Source of the DNA: CANGTU01 sp046336655
GTDB taxonomy: Bacteria > Bacteroidota > Bacteroidia > Flavobacteriales_D > Sanyastnellaceae
Length of the DNA: 17,662 nucleotides
Direction: 5' to 3'
Assembly: GCA_046336655.1 (NCBI GenBank)
Contig: JBKDGH010000050.1
Span: 1 to 17,662 of the forward strand
The position numbers and the translations under genes were made by a program. The notes under the pieces were generated by a model. The model was not told the origin of the DNA. It saw only the letters and a program-made list of their open reading frames with translations, and did no database searches. Shown one piece after another: positions 7,796-15,617 of this stretch (position 1 is its first letter; the number at the start of each line of letters is the position of its first letter).

Positions 7796-8796
7796 AGCGG
7801 CGCTATTCCATAGCTCTCGGATTCGCGCTGCTGGCGCTGACTGTGCATGCTCAGGATCCGCATTTTACGCAGTTTCATTTGCTGCCGCAGATGTACAATG
7901 CCGGACGCATCGGATTGTTCGACGGCGATTTCCGCACTTCTGCCCATTACCGCAGGCAGTGGGCTTCAGTGGGTGAAGGTTTCACCACGCAGGCGTTTCA
8001 GCTCGATGGCGCACTGATAGGAAAAGGACCAACGGGCGACCGCCTCGGGGTCGGATTAATGGTGCTGAATGATCAGGCCGGGCTTGCGGATTTCCGGGTG
8101 TTTCAGATCAAGGCGGGCATTGCCTATCACATTCAGGTTTCGCAGAATGACCGCATGAGCCTCGGCTTGCAGGCCGGATACCTGCACCGGAATATCAGTA
8201 TGGACGGCCTTGCATGGGATGCGCAGTACAACGGCAGCGAGTATGATCCTTCGCTGCCCACGATGGAGTCGCAGTTCAGTGTGCCGATTGATCGCGGCTT
8301 TGATCTTGGTTCGGGCGTGAACTGGTCGCACCGCACACGTGAGTTTGACTGGTATGCAGGATATGGGTTTCGTCACCTTGGACAAAATCAAACGCATCTC
8401 CAGAATGGAGAAGATCGCCTGCCGCTGCGGCAAAGTCTTCAGGCCGGACTCGTTTCGCGCCTTCCCAGCTTCTGGTTTTATGCTGATGCATTGGTTCAAC
8501 GCCAGCGCGGCGCAATGGAGATCATGGCTTCGGTGCGAGGAGAGATCCGGCTGGGTTCTGATTCGCGCTACACGGATGTGTACAAGTCATCCGCAATTCT
8601 CACGGGACTTGCGTACCGCGCGGGTGAGGCGATCAGTCCGATGATCGGCTTCGAATGGAAACGCATGGCGACTATTTCGCTTTCGTATGATCTCCCACTA
8701 TCGGATGTGCGACGAATTACCGGACTAGGCGGTGGTCCGGAAATCACACTGATCTATCTCGGTGATTATGGAAAGAAACGCGAAGTGGTGAAGTAA
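7792..8796 (+). CDS. PorP/SprF family type IX secretion outer-membrane protein
   Basis: This is a 334-residue protein with an N-terminal signal ending VHA (residue 20) followed by QDPHFTQFHLLPQMYNAG, the family hallmark at the mature N-terminus. The remainder has the alternating strands of an outer-membrane beta-barrel, for example YRRQWASV, LGVGLMVLND, MSLGLQAGYLHR and YAGYGFRHLG. Proteins of this family sit in the outer membrane, and SprF is needed for secretion or surface anchoring of the type B substrate encoded beside it, SprB. Here the gene overlaps the CUB/repeat gene by four bases (ATGA), so the pair is almost certainly substrate and dedicated partner. Several porP/sprF paralogues per genome are usual, so no gene symbol is given. 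Its TAA directly abuts the convergent cphA stop with no base between them. Confidence 0.92.
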   Translation: MKRRYSIALGFALLALTVHAQDPHFTQFHLLPQMYNAGRIGLFDGDFRTSAHYRRQWASVGEGFTTQAFQLDGALIGKGPTGDRLGVGLMVLNDQAGLADFRVFQIKAGIAYHIQVSQNDRMSLGLQAGYLHRNISMDGLAWDAQYNGSEYDPSLPTMESQFSVPIDRGFDLGSGVNWSHRTREFDWYAGYGFRHLGQNQTHLQNGEDRLPLRQSLQAGLVSRLPSFWFYADALVQRQRGAMEIMASVRGEIRLGSDSRYTDVYKSSAILTGLAYRAGEAISPMIGFEWKRMATISLSYDLPLSDVRRITGLGGGPEITLIYLGDYGKKREVVK

Positions 8797-11421
8797 TCAC
8801 ATCTTCACACCTTGTTCTTCTTCTTCCTTGTAGCGCATGATCTGATCCAGCGCGTCGGGTACCACATCCGAACAGATCGTGATGAATGAACCGGGCACCG
8901 CACCTTTTATGGCGTATTCGATGGCCTGCGGTTCTTTTGGAATCACAGTCACTTTGCGACTGACGTTCACACTGTGAATGCCTTCAGTCATCAGATCAAT
9001 GATTTCCTGCTCGGTGCGCCCGCGGAGGTTTTTATCCTGACGAATAATCACTTCATCAAACATATTGGCGGCTACACGTCCGAGGTTGCGGATGTCTTCA
9101 TCCCTGCGATCACCCACACCTGCGATGATGCCCACCTTGGGTGATGCATCTACCTTGGAAAGGAAGTCGCCCACTGCCATGAAGCCATGCGTGTTGTGCG
9201 CATAGTCTACCATTACAGTGAAGTTTTTGAAGTGGAACATATTCATGCGGCCGGGCGTTTGAGCCGGACTTGGAATGAATGTGCTCAGCGCCATTTTCAT
9301 GTCCGCGATTTTGAAATCGCGGAGGAAGCCGGCGAGGAGGCAAGGCAGTATGTTGGATACGTTGAACATCGCCCTTCCGCCGTAGGTAAGCGGAATGTTC
9401 GATGCTTTGTCCACGCGGATTTTCCATGTGCCTTTACAGATGGTCACATATCCGTTTTCATAAATTGCTGCGAGACCGCCCTCCTTGATGTGCTTCTGGA
9501 TGATCGGATTGTGTTCATCGAGCGAGAACCACGCAATCTTGCACTTGAGTGATTTAGCCATGCCCACGGTATACTCGTTATCGGCATTGAGAATGGAATA
9601 GCCTTCGGGGAATACGCTTTCCGGAACAACACTTTTTACGCGTGCGAGCTGATCGAGCGTGTCAATGTCCTGCAGACCGAGATGGTCTTCGGCGATGTTG
9701 GTCACGATAGCGATGTCGCAGTTGTGAAAGCCCAGTCCGGCGCGCAGAATACCACCGCGCGCACATTCCAGTACAGCGAAATTGACGGTGGGATCTTTCA
9801 GTACAAACTCCGTGCTTACCGGCCCGGTGCAATCGCCTTTCATCATCATCATATTATTGATGTAGATGCCATCGGTAGTGGTGTAGCCCACGCTATAACC
9901 CATTTGCTTCACAATGTGCGCCATGAGTCGGGTGGTGGTGGTTTTTCCATTGGTACCGCTTACCGCAATGATCGGAATACGCGCAGATGTTCCGGGAGGA
10001 TAGAGCATATCAATCACCGGTTCGGCCACGTTGCGCGGAAGTCCTTCGGTAGGCTCGATGTGCATGCGGAAGCCCGGAGCTGCGTTCACTTCCAGAATGG
10101 CTCCGCCGTTTTCGCGGATAGGCACACTCAGATCGGGCGCCATGATATCAATGCCGCAGATATCCAGTCCGATGATGCGCGCAATGCGCTCACACATGGA
10201 GATATTATCGGGGTGTACCATATCGGTCACATCCGTGGCCGTTCCGCCAGTGCTGAGGTTGGCAGTGGGCTTGAGAAATACTTCGCGTCCGGCTTCCGGG
10301 ATGCTGTCGAGTGTGAGCTCTTCACGCTTCAGCATTTCATGCAGGAAATCATCAATGCCGATCTGCGTGAGCACTTTTTCATGCCCGTAACCACGGCGCG
10401 GATCCTGGTTGGTGATGTCGATGAGCTGCTGAATGGTGTGCTTGCCATCGCCCATTACCGCTGCGGGCTTGCGGATGGCAGCGGCGACGTACTGATAGTT
10501 GATCACCAGCACACGGTGGTCTTTTCCCGTGATGAATTTTTCGACGATGACACCGCGTGAATATTTCTTCGCGGCCTGTAATCCGACAACGGCATCGTCC
10601 CAGTTCATGATACCCGTGGTGGCACCTTTGCCGTGATTGCCGTCCACCGGCTTGGTCACGATGGGATAACCGATGGAGTCAATGGCATCTTTCAGTCCTT
10701 CTTCGGTGTATACAATGCGGCCCTTGGGCACGGGTATTTCTGCAGCCCCGAGGAGGTTTTTGGTTTCTTCTTTATCGCAGGCAATATCCACGGCAATACT
10801 GCCTGTGGTGCTCGCGATGGTGGCGCGAATGCGCCGCTGGTTCACGCCATATCCGAGTTGGACGAGTGAGTGGCGGTTCAGTCGGATAAACGGAATACCG
10901 CGGGCGGCGGCTTCTTCCACGATGCAGCCGGTACTGGGGCCCAGACGCACATCTTCGCGAATTTCTCGGAGTTCCTGAATGTCTTTTGCCAGGTCGTATT
11001 CATGCCCCTCGATCAACGCCTCTGCGATGCGCACGGAGGCTTTTGCCGCGTATACACCGGCCTTTTCTTCCATGTAGGAAAACACCACGTTGTACACGCC
11101 TTTCTTCGACGTTTCGCGGGTGCGTCCGAAACCGCAGTGCATGCCGGCGAGGGTCTGGAGTTCGAGGGCGATGTGCTCAATCACATGGCCCATCCATGTG
11201 CCTGTTTCCACGCGGTGAAAGAAGCCTCCCGGTGCGCCTTCCGAGCAGCGGTGCTCATACATGGTGGGCATGAGGGCGCGCATCCGGTCGAGGAATCCGG
11301 GGATGGTATTCGTGGGGCGCTCTTCCATCTCTTCGAGGTCGAGTCGCATCTGAATCACTTTATGCCGGCGGATGGACCAGTAGTTCGGCCCTTTCATCAC
11401 TTTGATGTCGAGGATACGCAT
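8797..11421 (-). CDS. cphA: Cyanophycin synthetase
   Basis: This is an 874-residue ligase that alternately adds Asp to the backbone and Arg to its side chain, using ATP, to make the nitrogen reserve cyanophycin in the cytoplasm. The start MRILDIKVMKGPNYWS matches the family; an ORF 14 codons longer exists but is less likely. The N-terminal domain is about residues 1-160. It is followed by an ATP-grasp domain (about 215-480; KPVDGNHGKG at 257-266, ENGGAILEVNAAPGF at 437-451) and a Mur-ligase domain (about 485-874; P-loop GTNGKTTTT at 489-497, NIAEDHLG, DYAHN at 739-743, GDRRDEDIRNLGR at 770-782). All motifs are intact and the length is normal, supporting a bifunctional CphA1-type enzyme rather than CphA2. 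It diverges from cphB, with a -7-like box 19 bases upstream of its ATG. Confidence 0.97.
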   Translation of the reverse strand: MRILDIKVMKGPNYWSIRRHKVIQMRLDLEEMEERPTNTIPGFLDRMRALMPTMYEHRCSEGAPGGFFHRVETGTWMGHVIEHIALELQTLAGMHCGFGRTRETSKKGVYNVVFSYMEEKAGVYAAKASVRIAEALIEGHEYDLAKDIQELREIREDVRLGPSTGCIVEEAAARGIPFIRLNRHSLVQLGYGVNQRRIRATIASTTGSIAVDIACDKEETKNLLGAAEIPVPKGRIVYTEEGLKDAIDSIGYPIVTKPVDGNHGKGATTGIMNWDDAVVGLQAAKKYSRGVIVEKFITGKDHRVLVINYQYVAAAIRKPAAVMGDGKHTIQQLIDITNQDPRRGYGHEKVLTQIGIDDFLHEMLKREELTLDSIPEAGREVFLKPTANLSTGGTATDVTDMVHPDNISMCERIARIIGLDICGIDIMAPDLSVPIRENGGAILEVNAAPGFRMHIEPTEGLPRNVAEPVIDMLYPPGTSARIPIIAVSGTNGKTTTTRLMAHIVKQMGYSVGYTTTDGIYINNMMMMKGDCTGPVSTEFVLKDPTVNFAVLECARGGILRAGLGFHNCDIAIVTNIAEDHLGLQDIDTLDQLARVKSVVPESVFPEGYSILNADNEYTVGMAKSLKCKIAWFSLDEHNPIIQKHIKEGGLAAIYENGYVTICKGTWKIRVDKASNIPLTYGGRAMFNVSNILPCLLAGFLRDFKIADMKMALSTFIPSPAQTPGRMNMFHFKNFTVMVDYAHNTHGFMAVGDFLSKVDASPKVGIIAGVGDRRDEDIRNLGRVAANMFDEVIIRQDKNLRGRTEQEIIDLMTEGIHSVNVSRKVTVIPKEPQAIEYAIKGAVPGSFITICSDVVPDALDQIMRYKEEEEQGVKM

Positions 11422-11440
11422 AGAAAGAACAAGGTTTTGG

Positions 11441-11448
11441 CGAATATA
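11441..11448 (-). promoter_or_regulatory. Putative -7 box of cphA
   Basis: On the minus strand this reads TATATTCG, fitting TAnnTTCG, a variant of the Bacteroidota -7 consensus TAnnTTTG. It lies 19 bases before the cphA ATG. No -33 TTG is seen at the expected distance. Confidence 0.5.
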
Positions 11449-11506
11449 AACAGCCGTGGTCAACTATTTCACGATGACTGCAATTACTGATTTGGGGAAT
11501 GCCCCT

Positions 11507-11514
11507 TACTTTCG
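11507..11514 (+). promoter_or_regulatory. Putative -7 box of cphB
   Basis: TACTTTCG matches TAnnTTCG and lies 26 bases before GTG 11541. It is downstream of the ATG at 11499, so a transcript begun here could not use that ATG. This is the main reason for preferring the GTG start of cphB. Confidence 0.5.
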
Positions 11515-11540
11515 CCCCCTGTAACCAATCTTTCAGTTTC

Positions 11541-12419
11541 GTGGAACAACCAAACGGTAAACTCATTGCAGTCGGGGGGGCAGAAGACAAAGGCACAGAA
11601 AGCGAGGGATACTATTCCCAGCAATCGAACCTTCACTTTTTTGAACTGGCCATCCTGAAGCGCTTTGTGCAGGAGTGCGGTGGCCATGAAGCACACATCG
11701 AGGTCGTCACTACCGCGAGTTCCATTCCTATGGAAGTGGGTGACAATTACCAGCAGGCATTTGCGAAAATCGGATGCTCGAATGTGCACATCATGCACAT
11801 CCGCAACCGCGATGAGGCCCGCGATGAAAAGAACGTGGCCCGTGTGCGCACCGCCAAAGGTGTGATGTTCAGCGGCGGCGATCAGCTGCGCTTGTCGTCT
11901 ATTTTTGGTGGCACTGAATTTCTGGATGTGGTTCGTGAGCGCTATCGCACGGATCATCTCATCATAGCGGGCACCAGCGCCGGTGCAATGGCCATGAGCA
12001 ACACCATGATTTATCAGGGCCGCAGTGATATCGCGCATCTCAAAGGAGAGGTGAAGATCACCACCGGACTGGCGTTCATGCCCGATGTGATCATTGATTC
12101 ACACTTCATCAAGCGTGGCCGATTCAGTCGTCTGGCACAGGCCGTGGCGAGCAATCCGGCGTGCACAGGCATAGGACTCGGTGAAGACACCGGCGTGATT
12201 GTCACAGGCTCGAATCACCTCGAAGTAATTGGCAGCGGTGCGGTGGTGATTATCGACGGAAGAGATATCCGCCAGTCGAATATCACTCAGGTGAGCTCAG
12301 GCACGCCGATCTCCATTGACAACCTCAAGGTGAGTGTGCTGGTGCGTGGCAATTCCTATTTCCTCAAAGAGCGCCACTTCGTGCAAGGTGAAGTGGAAGA
12401 GGAAATGGACACGGAATAA
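11541..12419 (+). CDS. cphB: Cyanophycinase
   Basis: This is a 292-residue serine exopeptidase of family S51 that cuts cyanophycin into beta-Asp-Arg dipeptides. The nucleophile is in GTSAGAMAMS (Ser146 from the GTG start). Other family signatures are KLIAVGGAEDKG at the N-terminus, FSGGDQLRL, the histidine stretch IDSHFIKRGRFSRL and GIGLGEDTGV. An ATG at 11499 would add 14 residues (MPLTFAPCNQ...) that look unlike the family N-terminus and would span the probable -7 box, so the GTG giving MEQPNGKLIAVGG is preferred. The gene is divergent from cphA (119-bp gap between starts) and convergent with iaaA (12-bp gap). Synthesis and breakdown could thus be controlled from the one cphA-cphB intergenic region, though no operator is visible. 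Confidence 0.95.
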   Translation: MEQPNGKLIAVGGAEDKGTESEGYYSQQSNLHFFELAILKRFVQECGGHEAHIEVVTTASSIPMEVGDNYQQAFAKIGCSNVHIMHIRNRDEARDEKNVARVRTAKGVMFSGGDQLRLSSIFGGTEFLDVVRERYRTDHLIIAGTSAGAMAMSNTMIYQGRSDIAHLKGEVKITTGLAFMPDVIIDSHFIKRGRFSRLAQAVASNPACTGIGLGEDTGVIVTGSNHLEVIGSGAVVIIDGRDIRQSNITQVSSGTPISIDNLKVSVLVRGNSYFLKERHFVQGEVEEEMDTE

Positions 12420-12431
12420 TCCGCGATTTGT

Positions 12432-13364
12432 TTACCGGTAAATCTGAATGTTGCGTCCCTCGGGCGTGGCCTGACCTCTGTACATCCCTTCTGAGTTGAA
12501 AGGCATGCAGGTATTTCCTTTGGAATCAATCGCAATCAATCCGCCTTCTCCGCCGAAGTTGACGAGCTTGTCGTTGACTACTTTTTGACACGCTTCTTCG
12601 AGCGTCATGCCGCCGTATTGCATCAGGCAGGAGATGTCGTAAGCCACTACGGCACGGATAAAATATTCTCCGTGCCCGGTGCATGAAATAGCACAGGTGG
12701 CGTTGTTCGCGTAGGTGCCTGCACCGATCACAGGGCTATCGCCGATGCGGCCCCAGCGCTTGTTGGTCATGCCGCCGGTAGAGGTGGCTGCTGCGAGATT
12801 GCCGTGTACATCGCGCGCCACGGCGCCTACCGTGCCGAATTTTTTCTCATCGCCCTTGGTGTGGTCGAGTTGGTAGCTGTCAGTGTCCTTTACTTCCATC
12901 CACTGCGCATGGCGGAAGTCGTCGTGGAAATAGCGCTCATCTTCAAACACAATTCCTGCTGTGCGTGCAAATTGTGCTGCCCCTTCTCCTGCGAGCATCA
13001 CATGTCCGGAGCGCTCCATGATGGCGCGGGCCAGGACAATCGGATTGCGCACACCGCGCACACCGGCCACAGCGCCGGCTTCCAGGGTGTCGCCGCGCAT
13101 GATGGCAGCGTCCATTTCGTGAGTGCCTTCGTGGGTGAATACGGCTCCGCGACCGGCGTTGAACAAGGGATTGTCTTCGAGTGATTGCACTGCCGCTTCC
13201 ACCGCATCGAGGGCAGTGCCACCCGCATCAAGGATGCGCTCTCCGGCTTCCAGAGCGGCCTGCAGACCATTGCGGTAGCGCAGCTCTTTCTCGGGAGTCA
13301 TCAATGCCGGCGTGATTGTGCCTGCTCCGCCGTGGATGGCGAGCGACCATTTCGGTGTATTCAT
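12432..13364 (-). CDS. iaaA: Isoaspartyl peptidase / L-asparaginase, plant-type Ntn hydrolase
   Basis: This is a 310-residue proenzyme that hydrolyses beta-aspartyl dipeptides; in this context it should split the beta-Asp-Arg released by cyanophycinase into Asp and Arg. Family features are SLAIHGGAGTI at the N-terminus, NPLFNAGRGAVF, HEMDAAIM, the autocleavage site KKFGTVGAVARD with nucleophile Thr178, and the substrate loop GRIGDSPVIGAGTYANN. Autocleavage before Thr178 would give an alpha chain of 177 and a beta chain of 133 residues. Length and motifs are normal. It starts 9 bp after the stop of the radical SAM gene on the same strand and may be co-transcribed with it; a TAGCTTTG (13369-13376) before the ATG overlaps that stop and may be coincidental. 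It converges on cphB. The general recycling role on damaged proteins is also possible. Confidence 0.95.
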   Translation of the reverse strand: MNTPKWSLAIHGGAGTITPALMTPEKELRYRNGLQAALEAGERILDAGGTALDAVEAAVQSLEDNPLFNAGRGAVFTHEGTHEMDAAIMRGDTLEAGAVAGVRGVRNPIVLARAIMERSGHVMLAGEGAAQFARTAGIVFEDERYFHDDFRHAQWMEVKDTDSYQLDHTKGDEKKFGTVGAVARDVHGNLAAATSTGGMTNKRWGRIGDSPVIGAGTYANNATCAISCTGHGEYFIRAVVAYDISCLMQYGGMTLEEACQKVVNDKLVNFGGEGGLIAIDSKGNTCMPFNSEGMYRGQATPEGRNIQIYR

Positions 13365-13373
13365 GGCGCAAAG

Positions 13374-15560
13374 CTACGGGGTGCGGATGAGCATCGCTAC
13401 TTCGGTGCGCAAACGCATGTACCAGTTCTCGGTCACCAGCTGCTCAGGTGTGATTCCGCATGCTTCGGCCAGCGCGTAGATCACCTCTTTGGCATCCATG
13501 CGTTCGCGTGTGTGGACGTCAAACCGTTCTGCATGGGCTTCGATGTAACTGATTGCTGCCGGTGGCATGGCAATGCGGGTCACCTTGCGCGGTTGTATGA
13601 ATACGAGTTCTTCTTCGCCGCCTGATTTGCGGTAGCGCTGCAGGCTCACATTTACCCATATGAAATGATTATCCCGCACTTCCGGATCATCGTGGGTGGG
13701 CCTTTTGAAATAGAGTGAAACCATCTTTGGATGGGTCAACGGACGCGGCACCGGGAAGTCGAAGAACTTATTGAGCGGATAGTCGAAGAGCCTTCCGTGC
13801 ATGTAGTTGTACAGCGCCTTTTTTAATCCGTCTGAATATTTTTCATGATCTGCGCCAGTGGGATCATCGTGATAGAGGTCGTTGTTGGCAAAGCCATGAA
13901 ACTCCGGTCCTGTGCGGATGACCTTGTACTTCGCAGGGTCTTTGCCCACCGGACTGTGCACCGTCATCGCGAACTGATGCCAGAAACCGGATTGCAATAA
14001 ATTGTTCTCAAAGAGCTGTCGCACGACCTCCAGTGAGTCAATGGTTTCCTGATCGGTTTGTGTCGGAAAGCCATACATGAGATAAGCGTGCACTAAGATA
14101 CCTGCATCGCGAAAGCCGCGGCACACGCGCGCCACCTGTTCGATCGTGATGCCTTTTTCCATGAGCTCAAGAAGGCGTGGACTTGCTACTTCAAGTCCTC
14201 CTGTGACGGCCACACAACCGCTCGCAGCGAGCAACCGGCTCAGGTCGGGCGTGTATGTTTTTTCAAACCGGATATTGGTCCACCAGGTCACCTGCAGCTT
14301 GCGACGAAGAATCTCCAGTGCCAGATCGCGCAGTGCGAGTGGCGGTGCTGCTTCATCCACAAAGTGAAATCCGCGTTCACCGGTTTCGGCAATGAGCTCT
14401 TCCATGCGATCCACCAACGCAGCAGCGGGTGACGCTTCGTAGCGGCCTATATAGTCGAGTGTCACATCGCAGAAGCTGCATTTTTTCCAATAACATCCGT
14501 GAGCGACAGTCATTTTGTTCCAGCGCCCGTCGTTCCACAAGCGGTGCATTGGATTGGGCATGTCAAACATGCTCAGGTAGTCCTTCACGCGCAGTCCGCG
14601 GTATTGCGGCGCAGGCAGTTTTCCCTGCGGCACATCCCCGCCCGCGAGGGTATTGACGAATTTGACCTCGTTGTCCTTGCGCACATAGGTGCGTCGGAGA
14701 AACGGGAACCGCTGCGGATCGCAGATGTGGTTGTAGAGATTCAACACAGGCACTTCGCCGTCGTCGAGCGTGATGTAATCCACGTAGTCGAACACGCGCG
14801 GATCAGAGAGTTCGCGCAGTTCGGTGTTGGGATATCCGCCACCCATCACAATGCGCGTGTCGGGGTAGTGCTGCTTGACCCATTGTCCCACTTTCAATGC
14901 GCCGTAGAGGTTACCGGGAAATGGCACAGTGAAACCGAGGAGTTTCGGAGCACCGTCGGCGAAGTATTTCGAGGCCACGCGAAGCAGGACGTCATCCACA
15001 TGATTCGGCGCGGCATTCAGCGCTTCTTCAATAGGGTCGAATGACACCGCAGTGCGCGCGATGCGTTCGCCGTACCGCGCAATACCGAAGTGTGGTCCGA
15101 CGGTAGCCTGAATCAGGTCGCTGAGGTCTTCGAGGTAAAGGCTGCAGAAAAACCGCGCCTTGTCCTGGATGCCGTTGCTCCCGAAAAACAGTTCAGGATC
15201 TTTCACCTGCTTGAAACGCGCGGCTTCCGGGAGGTATTGCCGTCCGGTGACGCGGTACGCCAGCGTGTGATTGCGGTTTTGGAGAAAGGCAATGACCTCT
15301 TCGATTGTATCCTCATAGGCGCTGCGGTTGACCACCATATTACCCAGTGCATGCGGAAGCGAGAAGTTTCCTGCTTCAATGGCATTAAAGACACCGGTGA
15401 GTCCAGCGCGCGTGAACAGTTCGAGTACGAGGTCGAGTCCGAGATCACCCTGGTGTGTGCTCACCCCTTGCTGGCGGAGATAGCCCGAGAGGTACGCCGT
15501 AGCGGGATAGGGCGTATTGAGCTGCGTTAGCGGCGGGATCAGCAGGAGTACCTCAGACAT
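13374..15560 (-). CDS. B12-binding-type radical SAM protein, function unknown
   Basis: This is a 728-residue protein. The N-terminus (MSEVLLLIPPLTQLNTPYPA, then YLSGYLRQQG) and a later GGGYPN (residue 240) resemble the cobalamin-binding Rossmann domain of radical SAM enzymes, but no DxHxxG cobalamin-ligand motif is seen. The stretch at about 45-200 looks like a family-specific insertion. The radical SAM domain carries HGCYWKKCSFC with Cys356, Cys361 and Cys364, a CX4CX2C spacing instead of CX3CX2C; it should still hold a 4Fe-4S cluster that cleaves S-adenosylmethionine. Later motifs are GGLEVASPRLLELMEKGI and YLMYGFPTQTDQE. The substrate is unknown. ATG 15560 is chosen over an ATG 11 codons upstream because the conserved N-terminus and a -7-like box fit it. 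The gene is divergent from rluF and directly upstream of iaaA, but a link to cyanophycin is only suggested by position. Confidence 0.85.
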   Translation of the reverse strand: MSEVLLLIPPLTQLNTPYPATAYLSGYLRQQGVSTHQGDLGLDLVLELFTRAGLTGVFNAIEAGNFSLPHALGNMVVNRSAYEDTIEEVIAFLQNRNHTLAYRVTGRQYLPEAARFKQVKDPELFFGSNGIQDKARFFCSLYLEDLSDLIQATVGPHFGIARYGERIARTAVSFDPIEEALNAAPNHVDDVLLRVASKYFADGAPKLLGFTVPFPGNLYGALKVGQWVKQHYPDTRIVMGGGYPNTELRELSDPRVFDYVDYITLDDGEVPVLNLYNHICDPQRFPFLRRTYVRKDNEVKFVNTLAGGDVPQGKLPAPQYRGLRVKDYLSMFDMPNPMHRLWNDGRWNKMTVAHGCYWKKCSFCDVTLDYIGRYEASPAAALVDRMEELIAETGERGFHFVDEAAPPLALRDLALEILRRKLQVTWWTNIRFEKTYTPDLSRLLAASGCVAVTGGLEVASPRLLELMEKGITIEQVARVCRGFRDAGILVHAYLMYGFPTQTDQETIDSLEVVRQLFENNLLQSGFWHQFAMTVHSPVGKDPAKYKVIRTGPEFHGFANNDLYHDDPTGADHEKYSDGLKKALYNYMHGRLFDYPLNKFFDFPVPRPLTHPKMVSLYFKRPTHDDPEVRDNHFIWVNVSLQRYRKSGGEEELVFIQPRKVTRIAMPPAAISYIEAHAERFDVHTRERMDAKEVIYALAEACGITPEQLVTENWYMRLRTEVAMLIRTP

Positions 15561-15566
15561 CGGTGG

Positions 15567-15574
15567 CAAATATG
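15567..15574 (-). promoter_or_regulatory. Putative -7 box of the radical SAM gene
   Basis: The minus strand reads CATATTTG, seven of eight positions matching TAnnTTTG with only the first T changed. It lies six bases before the ATG, which would give a very short or leaderless mRNA. Confidence 0.4.
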
Positions 15575-15605
15575 CGGCTGAACGCGCTGCCACACGGCAC
15601 CGGAT

Positions 15606-15613
15606 TATCTTCG
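15606..15613 (+). promoter_or_regulatory. Putative -7 box of rluF
   Basis: TATCTTCG matches TAnnTTCG and lies four bases before the GTG start at 15618. The identical octamer precedes the antitoxin gene. Its closeness to the start codon implies a nearly leaderless transcript. Confidence 0.5.
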
Positions 15614-15617
15614 TAGC

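Noticed and set aside
9682..10560. Open frame of 292 codons on the plus strand inside cphA.
   Set aside because: It is antisense to the conserved ATP-grasp and Mur regions of cphA and its translation resembles no family.
12431..12442. Palindrome TTTACCGGTAAA between cphB and iaaA as a shared terminator.
   Set aside because: Its arms are only six bases with no loop and no adjacent T run; it overlaps the iaaA stop codon and may be chance.
13369..13376. TAGCTTTG, a full match to TAnnTTTG, four bases before iaaA on the minus strand.
   Set aside because: The TA of the box belongs to the TAG stop of the radical SAM gene, so a separate iaaA promoter cannot be told from coincidence.
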